A stretch of 41,565 nt of DNA. Source: Novimethylophilus sp036504375 (lineage in GTDB: Bacteria > Pseudomonadota > Gammaproteobacteria > Burkholderiales > Methylophilaceae). Position numbers and translations under genes: made by a program. Each line of letters starts with the position of its first letter. Position 1 is the first letter of the stretch. The DNA lies in contig NZ_DASXVH010000052.1 in the NCBI RefSeq assembly GCF_036504375.1, positions 1 to 41,565 on the forward strand, written 5' to 3'. Below the pieces are notes generated by a model. The model was not told the DNA's origin, made no database searches, and saw nothing but the letters and a program-made list of their open reading frames with translations. This document shows positions 1-7,124 of the stretch, piece by piece.

Positions 1-238
1 TGGATTGCGGGTTGACGTTGACGAACACTTTCTCGATGGCGACTTGCTCGGGATGGTAAGTCGCCATCACTTCGGCTAGGCCGTCGAGAATGATTTTGAG
101 GCGTGCCGGCAGCTCGCCGCCAGCGCCGGTTTTGATGACGCCGCTGGCGATATAGGCCAGCTTTTCGCCGGTTTTTTCAATGACGCCGAAGCCGGTGATC
201 CGCAGGCCGGGGTCGATGCCGAGAATGCGCGCCGTGAT
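1..238 (-). CDS. ruvC: Holliday junction resolvase RuvC, N-terminal part (runs off left edge)
   Basis: RuvC is the endonuclease that cuts four-way DNA junctions with RuvAB during recombinational repair. The minus-strand reading from about 238 gives ARILGIDPGLRITGFGVI, the RuvC N-terminus with its first catalytic Asp in GIDPG. Further on comes VAIEKVFVN with the second acidic residue. About 79 codons are present; the rest lies beyond the window. It follows yebC directly, a common pairing. The start is odd: the frame has no ATG, GTG or TTG for more than 30 codons upstream or before the catalytic Asp. Candidates are ATC (236-238, overlapping the yebC TAA as TAATC), ACG (233-235, five bases after AGGAG at 241-245) and ATT (224-226). 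I give the outermost. Identity is secure; the exact start is not. Confidence 0.9.
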   Translation of the reverse strand, partial: MTARILGIDPGLRITGFGVIEKTGEKLAYIASGVIKTGAGGELPARLKIILDGLAEVMATYHPEQVAIEKVFVNVNPQS

Positions 239-963
239 TACTCCTCGATCATTGCAGAGGTGTAGACTTCCTGCACGTCGTCCAGATCGTCCAGAGCGTC
301 CAGCAGTTTCTGCATTTTCACTGCGTCATCGCCGGTGAGCACGGTTTCAGTGGCAGCTTTCATCGTCACTTCGCCCATTTCGGCCGTCAAACCCGCTGCC
401 TCCAGCGCTTCCTTTACCGCGGTGAAATCGTTGGGAGTGGTGATGACTTCGATGCTGCCGTCGTCATTGGTGACGACGTCTTCCGCCCCGGCCTCCAGCG
501 CGGCTTCCATGATCCGGTTTTCGTTACTGCCGGGGGCGAACAGCAGGCTGCCGCAGTGCTTGAACAGGAAGGCCACCGAACCGTCGGTGCCGAGATTACC
601 GCCATGCTTGGAGAACGCATGGCGCACATCGGCCACCGTGCGTGTCTTGTTGTCGGTGAGGCAGTCGACCATCACCGCAGCGCCGCCGATGCCATAGCCT
701 TCGTAACGGATTTCTTCGTAATTCACGCCGTCCAGCTGGCCCGAGCCGCGCTTGATCGCATTTTCGATATTATCCTTGGGCATGGATTCACCCTTGGCTT
801 TGTCCACCGCCATCCGCAAACGCGGGTTGATCGCCGCATCGCCTCCGCCCATGCGGGCGGCAACGGTGATTTCCTTGATCAGACGGGTGAATATCTTGCC
901 GCGTTTGGCATCCTGACGGCCCTTGCGATGCTGGATATTGGCCCATTTGCTATGTCCTGCCAT
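238..963 (-). CDS. yebC: YebC/PmpR family protein
   Basis: A 241-residue, full-length member of the YebC/PmpR/TACO1 family. Members have been described as DNA-binding regulators and, more recently, as factors that help ribosomes through difficult sequences, so its role here is not settled. The N-terminus MAGHSKWANIQHRKGRQDAK is the family hallmark, and the acidic middle and C-terminal parts are intact. A GAGGTAG ribosome-binding site lies just before the ATG. It is followed without a gap by ruvC, so the two are probably co-transcribed. A TAAAAT at 996-1001 (minus strand) could be a -10 element, but no good -35 is visible. Confidence 0.95.
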   Translation of the reverse strand: MAGHSKWANIQHRKGRQDAKRGKIFTRLIKEITVAARMGGGDAAINPRLRMAVDKAKGESMPKDNIENAIKRGSGQLDGVNYEEIRYEGYGIGGAAVMVDCLTDNKTRTVADVRHAFSKHGGNLGTDGSVAFLFKHCGSLLFAPGSNENRIMEAALEAGAEDVVTNDDGSIEVITTPNDFTAVKEALEAAGLTAEMGEVTMKAATETVLTGDDAVKMQKLLDALDDLDDVQEVYTSAMIEE

Positions 964-1009
964 GACTACCTCAATAATTCATTGAAATCGTGCGAATTTT
1001 ACCACAGGA

Positions 1010-1927
1010 CTATTCCTGGCCGATGGCAGGGTCAACCTCTTCGTGGCGACGGATGCCGTGCCAGGCAATGAGCGCCAAGGCCAGGGCGATCAGCAGCATG
1101 CCGGTCGTTTCCAGCTGGGACGGCACCTCGTGCAATTGCAGCCAGGCGGCCAGCACGCCGATGACCGGCGCCAACAGCGAGATCATGCTGGCAACGCCGG
1201 CCTGCATGCGCTTCAGCGCATATAACCATAGCAGCCAGGCCAGCGCATTGCAGGCGACGACGTTGTAAGCCACGGCACCTACCAGGTAGTTGGTCCACTG
1301 AATCGGCGGTGCCGGCAACAGCAGCGCCACCGCAACGATGGGCAGCGAGCCGAGCAGCATCTGCCATGCGGTGAACGACAGCAGATCCATATCCGGTGAG
1401 CGATGATGCAGTTTCTTGGCGAGTATCACCGCCAGCGCCCAGCTCACGCCGGCCAATACCGCCAGTGCATTGCTGAGCTGGTTTCCGTGCATGTGCCACG
1501 GCTCCAGAATAAGTGTCAGACCGACGACTGAAGCCATTGCCGCCAGCCATTGCAACCCGCGGATTTTTTCGCCCAGCAACGGCCAGGCAAGCACCATGAC
1601 CCAGAACGGCATGGTGTAGGTCAGCACCGCCACCTTGCCCGCGCCGCCTTCTACCAGCGCCCAGATGATGAGTCCGGTAAAACCGCTGGTTTGCAGTATT
1701 CCGATCAGCGTCAGCCGCCCAAGATGCTGTGGGCGCAACGTTTTCTTCTGCATCAGCAGCACGGCGAACAGCATGATGGCTGCGAGAAACGTGCGTATGG
1801 CACCGAACTGGAAAGCGCCGATATGGAGCAGCGCCAGTTTCATGACTACCCAGTTGTAGCCCCATATGACGGACAACAGCATCAAGGCGGCTATTGCCGC
1901 GGCAGGATGTTCCGGTTTATTGATCAA
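1010..1927 (-). CDS. EamA/DMT family transporter
   Basis: A 305-residue inner-membrane protein of the drug/metabolite transporter superfamily, made of two EamA repeats (roughly residues 12-145 and 158-290) and about ten membrane helices. The N-terminal stretch with SVIWGYNWVVMK is typical of the first EamA helix. Members export amino acids, metabolites or drugs; the substrate cannot be read from sequence. The start is TTG at 1925-1927, because the next ATG would cut into the first helix. It lies 39 bp downstream of the marR gene on the same strand, so it is probably co-transcribed with and controlled by that regulator. Confidence 0.88.
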   Translation of the reverse strand: MINKPEHPAAAIAALMLLSVIWGYNWVVMKLALLHIGAFQFGAIRTFLAAIMLFAVLLMQKKTLRPQHLGRLTLIGILQTSGFTGLIIWALVEGGAGKVAVLTYTMPFWVMVLAWPLLGEKIRGLQWLAAMASVVGLTLILEPWHMHGNQLSNALAVLAGVSWALAVILAKKLHHRSPDMDLLSFTAWQMLLGSLPIVAVALLLPAPPIQWTNYLVGAVAYNVVACNALAWLLWLYALKRMQAGVASMISLLAPVIGVLAAWLQLHEVPSQLETTGMLLIALALALIAWHGIRRHEEVDPAIGQE

Positions 1928-1966
1928 GGCAAATGCTTTCGAAAATCCGAGGGTATGAAGATCAGG

Positions 1967-2476
1967 CTAGCTGCCGGAAAGTTCGGAAATGCCAGCCTGA
2001 ATGCGGTCGAGCAGTTGGATAAACTGTTTTCGGTCTGTCTCGCCGAGCGGAGCCATCAAGCGTCGGACGCGCTGGTAATAATCCGGCATTACCTCATCCA
2101 GCCTGGCCTGGCCGGCCGCCGTCAGATGAATCGCGACCCGGCGCCGGTCATGATTGCCCAGTACCCGCTCGACCAGACCGTCGCGCTCGAGGCCATCCAG
2201 TAAGCCGGTCATCGTCGCGCGGGAAACTCCTGCTTTGTCGGCCAGTGCCGATGGTGCTGCGGTGCCGTCCACCTCGCGCATCAACAGGATCAAAACCCAC
2301 CAGCGGCCCTGCAGTAGCGCATGCTGCTGCAAACAGGCGTCAAGGGCATCGGACAGATCGGTTGCGGTTCGCAGCAAATGCAGGAAGGTGACCACTGCTG
2401 TGATATCCGCGTCGGGATAGCGCTGCGCGAATTTATGCAGAATTGCGGGGGTGGGAAGGTCGCGGAGCTGCAGCAT
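1967..2476 (-). CDS. MarR family transcriptional regulator
   Basis: A 169-residue winged helix-turn-helix protein. The DNA-binding part (about residues 75-130) contains SALADKAGVSRATMTGLLDG followed by a wing with NHDRRR and ending HLTAAG, the MarR pattern. Helices at both ends would form the dimer interface. Repressors of this family usually lose DNA binding on meeting a small ligand. It is the first gene of a likely two-gene unit with the EamA transporter, and a SlyA-like palindrome sits 12 bp upstream of its ATG, so autoregulation of the pair is likely. The ligand is unknown. Confidence 0.9.
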   Translation of the reverse strand: MLQLRDLPTPAILHKFAQRYPDADITAVVTFLHLLRTATDLSDALDACLQQHALLQGRWWVLILLMREVDGTAAPSALADKAGVSRATMTGLLDGLERDGLVERVLGNHDRRRVAIHLTAAGQARLDEVMPDYYQRVRRLMAPLGETDRKQFIQLLDRIQAGISELSGS

Positions 2477-2488
2477 GGGTACATTGTA

Positions 2489-2502
2489 GTTAGCTGGCTA
2501 AC
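2489..2502. promoter_or_regulatory. Palindromic operator, SlyA/MarR type
   Basis: GTTAGCTGGCTAAC is a perfect 6-bp inverted repeat around a 2-bp centre. Its core TTAGCTGGCTAA matches the published SlyA consensus TTAGCAAGCTAA except for the two central bases. Weaker outer symmetry (ACAT at 2481-2484, ATGT at 2504-2507) extends it. It lies just upstream of the marR start and in the gap to the divergent CBS gene, so it could affect both directions. The assignment to this MarR protein is an inference from position and motif. Confidence 0.65.
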
Positions 2503-2593
2503 CATGTCAAGCGCACAAGCCAAAACCATATCTGCATTTGCCCGAAAAGGAGTAATATTTCTCGATAAAGCCAATAACCATGAGGAGAACACC

Positions 2594-3022
2594 ATGAAGA
2601 CCGTGCGACAACTGCTGGAGCAAAAAGGCAGCCGGGTACTTTCGACAACGCCAGACGCTACCGTTTACGATGCCTTGCTGATCATGGCGGAAATGGAAGT
2701 CGGAGCCCTGGTCGTTATGGATGGAGATCGGTTGGCGGGAATCATTTCTGAGCGGGATTACGCCCGTAACGTCATTTTGCGGGGGAAAACTTCTAAAACC
2801 ACGTCCGTCAGCGAGATCATGACCAGCAAAGTGCTCACCATCAGTTTCAATACGACGATAGAACAGTGCATGAACTTGATGACAGACAAGCGTGTGCGCC
2901 ATTTGCCGGTCGTGGACGATGGCAAGGTGGTCGGTCTGCTGTCAATCGGCGATATCGTGAAGGAAACGATCGAACATCAGAAATTTCTAATTTCGCAACT
3001 GGAGAATTACATCAAGGGTTAA
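2594..3022 (+). CDS. Two-CBS-domain protein
   Basis: A 142-residue soluble protein made almost entirely of a Bateman module: CBS 1 at about residues 8-65 (GALVVMDGDRLAGIISERDY) and CBS 2 at about 75-130 (RHLPVVDDGKVVGLLSIGDI). Such stand-alone pairs bind adenine nucleotides and act as energy or redox sensors for partner proteins; the partner here is unknown. The ATG at 2594 is chosen because GAGGAG (2582-2587) sits seven bases upstream and the protein then starts at the family's usual place. The stop TAA overlaps the stop of the converging U32 gene within the shared sequence TTAA. Confidence 0.9.
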   Translation: MKTVRQLLEQKGSRVLSTTPDATVYDALLIMAEMEVGALVVMDGDRLAGIISERDYARNVILRGKTSKTTSVSEIMTSKVLTISFNTTIEQCMNLMTDKRVRHLPVVDDGKVVGLLSIGDIVKETIEHQKFLISQLENYIKG

Positions 3023-4365
3023 AGAAAACGCGCCACCAGCGCCCGTTCGACATTTCCACCCGGTAGCGGCAGACGTACCCGATAGCCGCTGCCGGGTGCT
3101 TCGTTCACGGCTTCGCCAGATATACCGATCAATTTTTCGACCTTGATTTCACGATTGCCTGCCGGATGGATGATTTCCAGCCGGTCCCCCACGGCAAAAC
3201 GGTTTTTCACCGCGATTTCCGCCAATCCGCTCGCCGCATCGTAGTTGACCACATCTCCCACGTACTGCTGTCGCTCCGACTCCGAATGGCCGCGCAGATA
3301 ATTCTGGTGCTCTACCGTGGAGTGACGTTGATAGAAGCCGTCGGTATAGCCGCGGTTGGCGAGGCTTTCCAGATCGGACAGCAACGATAAATCGAATGCC
3401 TGCCCTTGCATGGCATCGTCGATAGCCTTGCGATAAGCCTGGGAGGTGCGCGCAACATAATAAAGAGACTTGGTGCGTCCTTCGATTTTGAGCGAGTCTA
3501 TACCTATCCGCAGCAACCGTTCGACGTGCTGTATCGCGCGCAGATCTTTGGAGTTCATGATGTAAGTGCCGTGCTCGTCTTCGAGGACCGGCATCAGCTG
3601 GCCCGGCCGTTCGCGCTCTTCGATCAGGTATACCTGGTCCGCCAGCGGATGACGTGGCAGGCTGCCGCAGTCGGACAAGGCGGATTGCTCCATCTCGGCG
3701 CGGAAATCGAAATCCTTGATCTGGATGATGCCAGCCGGATCTTCCTCGGCATCGTGTACCTTGTAATCCCAGCGGCAGGAGTTGGTGCAGGTGCCCTGAT
3801 TGGGGTCGCGGTGGTTGAAATAGCCCGACAGCAGGCAGCGGCCGGAATAGGCGATGCACAGCGCGCCGTGGACGAAGACTTCCAGCTCCATGTCCGGACA
3901 CTGCTGGCGGATTTCCTCGATTTCGTCCAGAGAGATCTCGCGCGAAAGTATCACGCGGGAGAGTCCCAGTGCCTGCCAGAACCTGACCGCGGCATAATTG
4001 ACGGTATTGGCCTGCACCGACAGGTGCACCGGCATGTCCGGCCATTTTTCACGCACCATCATGATCAGGCCGGGGTCGGCCATGATCAGCGCATCCGGGC
4101 GCATCGCAATGACCGGTGCCATATCGGCGAGATAGCTCTTGAGCTTGGCATTGTGCGGCATCAGGTTGGAGGCGACATAAAACAGCTTGCCGCGCTGATG
4201 GGCTTCTTCTATGCCCTGCGCCAGTTGCGGCAACGCAAACTCGTTGTTGCGCGCACGCAGGCTGTAGCGCGGCTGGCCGGCATATACCGCGTCGGCACCG
4301 AAATCGTAAGCGGTACGCATTTTCTCCAGCGCACCGGCAGGCGCCAATAATTCGGGTGCTTTCAT
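3019..4365 (-). CDS. trhP: U32 family tRNA hydroxylation protein TrhP (YegQ-like)
   Basis: A 448-residue peptidase-U32-family protein, about the length of E. coli YegQ/TrhP (about 453). TrhP works in prephenate-dependent hydroxylation of uridine 34 in certain tRNAs; it is not thought to be a protease. The start MKAPELLAPAGALEKMRTAY and the motif ELEVFVHGALCIAYSGRCLL are diagnostic. Several Cys residues near 168-197 (ALC, GRC, GTCTNSC) resemble those that hold a 4Fe-4S cluster in the related UbiU/UbiV; that function here is an inference. Its ATG overlaps the dgt stop as ATGA. Confidence 0.88.
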   Translation of the reverse strand: MKAPELLAPAGALEKMRTAYDFGADAVYAGQPRYSLRARNNEFALPQLAQGIEEAHQRGKLFYVASNLMPHNAKLKSYLADMAPVIAMRPDALIMADPGLIMMVREKWPDMPVHLSVQANTVNYAAVRFWQALGLSRVILSREISLDEIEEIRQQCPDMELEVFVHGALCIAYSGRCLLSGYFNHRDPNQGTCTNSCRWDYKVHDAEEDPAGIIQIKDFDFRAEMEQSALSDCGSLPRHPLADQVYLIEERERPGQLMPVLEDEHGTYIMNSKDLRAIQHVERLLRIGIDSLKIEGRTKSLYYVARTSQAYRKAIDDAMQGQAFDLSLLSDLESLANRGYTDGFYQRHSTVEHQNYLRGHSESERQQYVGDVVNYDAASGLAEIAVKNRFAVGDRLEIIHPAGNREIKVEKLIGISGEAVNEAPGSGYRVRLPLPGGNVERALVARFL

Positions 4366-5489
4366 AGTGGTTGGTCTTCTATTGCAAACAGGCGGCGGTG
4401 TTCCAGAATGGCGTAACGATCGGTCATGCCGGCGATATAGTCTGCGATGGCGCGGGCGCGGCTATCTTTCGCTCTGGCCTGAAATTCGTCCGGTAACAGG
4501 GTTACATCTTCGATAAACGCATGGAACAGCTCGCGGATGATGCGACCGGCTTTGCTGCTCATGCGATTGACCCGGTAATGCCGGTACAGGTTGGCATGCA
4601 GAAACCGCTTGAGCTCGCGCTGCTCCTGCTGCATGGCGCTACTGAAAGCAATCAATGGCTCTGCCGTGCGCACCGCATCGATATCGATAGGGGCGCTCTC
4701 GGCGATATTGCACTCGCTTTGCCGGCATAAATCGACTACCAGCGTGTTGATCATGCGGCGTACGGTTTCGTGGATCAGGCGGCGTCCGGAAAGCACGGGA
4801 TACAGTCGGCGCACTTCTTCCAGCTGACGTGAAAACAGGGACGCTTGCGATAACTGCTCGATGGAAATCAGTCCCGAACGCAGGCCGTCGTCCACGTCAT
4901 GGTTGTTATAGGCAATTTCATCGGCCAGGTTGGCAACCTGCGCTTCGAGCGATGGGCTGTGGCCATGCAGAAAACGTGCGCCGAGCTCGCCCAGGGAGGG
5001 GGCATTATCGCGCGAACAATGCTTGAGTATGCCTTCGCGGGTTTCAAACGTCAGGTTGAGGCCGTCGAAACCGGCGTATTTCTGTTCCAGTTCGTCCACA
5101 ACGCGCAGCGATTGCAGATTGTGTTCGAAACCGCCGTGCCCGCGCATGCATTCATTGAGCGCATCCTGTCCGGCATGGCCGAACGGCGTGTGGCCGAGGT
5201 CGTGTGCCAGCGCAATGGCTTCTACCAGATCCTCGTGCAGGCCTAGGTTGCGCGCGATGCCGCGCCCGATCTGGGCTACCTCCAGGCTATGCGTCAAGCG
5301 GGTGCGGAACAGGTCGCCTTCGTGATTGACGAAGACCTGCGTCTTGTATTCCAGCCTGCGGAAGGCGGTGGAGTGGATGATGCGGTCGCGGTCACGCTGG
5401 AACTCGTTGCGTCCCAGCGGAGGGGGTTCCTGATGTCGTCTGCCGCGCGTGCGTTCGGGTTGCGCGGCGTAAGGGGCAAGCTCAAGCAT
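4362..5489 (-). CDS. dgt: Deoxyguanosinetriphosphate triphosphohydrolase-like protein
   Basis: An HD-superfamily hydrolase that splits dNTPs to deoxynucleoside and tripolyphosphate, of the shorter dGTPase-like subfamily. With the ATG at 5487-5489 it has 375 residues. The metal ligands are visible: RTRLTHSLEVAQ gives the first His, AIALAHDLGHTPFGHAG gives the HD pair, and NLADEIAYNNHDVDDG gives the distal Asp. The TTG at 5499-5501 is possible but overlaps aroB by 20 bases; the ATG overlaps by 8 and gives MLELAPYA. It sits between aroB and trhP in a run of overlapping minus-strand genes. The true substrate is not predictable for this subfamily. Confidence 0.9.
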   Translation of the reverse strand: MLELAPYAAQPERTRGRRHQEPPPLGRNEFQRDRDRIIHSTAFRRLEYKTQVFVNHEGDLFRTRLTHSLEVAQIGRGIARNLGLHEDLVEAIALAHDLGHTPFGHAGQDALNECMRGHGGFEHNLQSLRVVDELEQKYAGFDGLNLTFETREGILKHCSRDNAPSLGELGARFLHGHSPSLEAQVANLADEIAYNNHDVDDGLRSGLISIEQLSQASLFSRQLEEVRRLYPVLSGRRLIHETVRRMINTLVVDLCRQSECNIAESAPIDIDAVRTAEPLIAFSSAMQQEQRELKRFLHANLYRHYRVNRMSSKAGRIIRELFHAFIEDVTLLPDEFQARAKDSRARAIADYIAGMTDRYAILEHRRLFAIEDQPL

Positions 5490-6564
5490 GGGCTGCGGCA
5501 AGCGTATCGCGCAGCAGTGCGGGCGGGTAATCGGCGGTAAATGTGGCCTTGCCTATGGCTTGCAGCAGAATCAACCGTATCTTGCCGTCCTGCACTTTTT
5601 TGTCCAGGCCCATCAAATCCAGGTAGGTATCAGGGTCGAGTTGCGGCGCAGCTACGGGCAGGTTGGCGGCTTGGTGGATCGCTGCAATACGCGATACATC
5701 CGCATCGCTGAGCCAGCCGAGACGGCGCGACAAATCCGCGGCCAGCATGGTTCCGGCGGCGACGGCTTCACCGTGCAGCCAGACGCCGTAACCCATGCCG
5801 GCTTCAATCGCATGGCCGAAGGTATGGCCCAGGTTGAGCAAGGCACGCACGCCGTTTTCGCGTTCGTCGGCAGCCACGACGGCCGCCTTGTTTTCGCAGG
5901 AGCGGCGTACGGCATAGGCCAGCGCTGCGGGTTCGCGGGCCATTAAGCGCGGCATATTCTGTTCCAGCCAGACGAAAAACTCGGGATCGCGAATCAGCCC
6001 GTATTTGATGATTTCCGCCAGACCGGCGGAAAGCTCGCGGTCCGGCAGGGTATTCAGCGTGCGCGTGTCTGCCAGCACCAGTTTCGGTTGCCAGAACGCG
6101 CCTATCATGTTCTTTCCCAGCGGGTGGTTGATGCCGGTTTTGCCGCCTACGGAAGAGTCCACCTGGGCCAGCAGGGTCGTCGGTACTTGAATGAACGGAA
6201 CACCCCGCAGAAAGGTCGCCGCCGCGTAACCGGTCATGTCGCCGACGACGCCGCCACCCAACGCAAGCAATGTCGTGCCGCGTTCGCAGCGGTTTTCCAG
6301 CAGCGCATCATAAATCTTGCCTAGTATTTCGGCATTCTTGTAATGCTCGCCATCCGGCAGGATGATAGTGACGATGTCAACGTTTTCACGCCTTAGAGGT
6401 GCGCAAAGCTGTTCCAGATAAAGCGGCCCGATGGTGGTGTTGGTTACCACGGCGACCTGTTTGCGCTTGAGGTGCGGCCGAATCAGGTCGGCCCGGGCAA
6501 GCAGGTCCTGCCCGATGTGGATGGGATAGCTGCGTTCCGCGAATTCTACATTGAGCGTTTGCAT
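5482..6564 (-). CDS. aroB: 3-dehydroquinate synthase
   Basis: The second step of the shikimate pathway, turning DAHP into 3-dehydroquinate with NAD and a divalent metal. It has 360 residues, the usual length. The nucleotide-binding block GGGVVGDMTGYAAATFLRG, the segment VDSSVGGKTGINHPLGKNMI and the metal-binding LNLGHTFGHAIE and LHGEAVA are all intact. It starts one base after the aroK stop and overlaps dgt, so it lies in one transcriptional unit with aroK and probably the pil genes. Its product feeds chorismate to the trp genes further along the window. Confidence 0.96.
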   Translation of the reverse strand: MQTLNVEFAERSYPIHIGQDLLARADLIRPHLKRKQVAVVTNTTIGPLYLEQLCAPLRRENVDIVTIILPDGEHYKNAEILGKIYDALLENRCERGTTLLALGGGVVGDMTGYAAATFLRGVPFIQVPTTLLAQVDSSVGGKTGINHPLGKNMIGAFWQPKLVLADTRTLNTLPDRELSAGLAEIIKYGLIRDPEFFVWLEQNMPRLMAREPAALAYAVRRSCENKAAVVAADERENGVRALLNLGHTFGHAIEAGMGYGVWLHGEAVAAGTMLAADLSRRLGWLSDADVSRIAAIHQAANLPVAAPQLDPDTYLDLMGLDKKVQDGKIRLILLQAIGKATFTADYPPALLRDTLAAAHA

Positions 6565-6565
6565 A

Positions 6566-7081
6566 TCAGGCTTTGAGACTGTTTTCGATTTGGGCGACTA
6601 TCGTGCCGACGGGCTGTCCACCCGTGTCTATAACAACATCGGCAATTTCATTATAAAGCGGATCGCGTTGGGAATAGAGCATTTGCAAGCGTTCATGCGG
6701 ATTTTCCGTCTGCAATAAAGGGCGATTGCGATCGCCGCGTGTGCGATGGCACAGCTCTTCAACACTGGCGCGCAAATAGATGACCTTGCCATTGTTTCCC
6801 AGCATCTGGCGATTTTCGGTGAGCAGCACTGCTCCGCCTCCGGTGGCTAGAACAATATCCTGTAACTTAGCCAATTCAGCGATGGCCTGGGCCTCACGTT
6901 TGCGAAATCCGGCCTCGCCTTCCAGTTCGAAAATTAGAGGAATATTGACGCCGGTGCGCCGCTCGATTTCGTGGTCGGAATCGTAAAAGGTTTTACCCAG
7001 CGATTTTGCCAGCAGTTTGCCCACTGTGGTCTTGCCGGCACCCATCAGGCCTACCAAAAAAATATTGCCCGCCACTCTCAT
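6566..7081 (-). CDS. aroK: Shikimate kinase
   Basis: Phosphorylates shikimate with ATP. The Walker A GLMGAGKTTVGKLLA, the shikimate-binding DSDHEIE and the GGGAVL segment are present, as is the lid with RTRGDRNRPLL. With the ATG at 7079-7081 the protein has 171 residues and starts MRVAGNIFLVG; a TTG three codons earlier (7088-7090) is an alternative. It follows pilQ at a gap of about 40 bp, the classic pilMNOPQ-aroK-aroB order. No odd residues were seen. Confidence 0.95.
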   Translation of the reverse strand: MRVAGNIFLVGLMGAGKTTVGKLLAKSLGKTFYDSDHEIERRTGVNIPLIFELEGEAGFRKREAQAIAELAKLQDIVLATGGGAVLLTENRQMLGNNGKVIYLRASVEELCHRTRGDRNRPLLQTENPHERLQMLYSQRDPLYNEIADVVIDTGGQPVGTIVAQIENSLKA

Positions 7082-7124
7082 GACGGGCAATTCTACCGGA
7101 TAGCCCAGTGCCTACCAACAAAGA

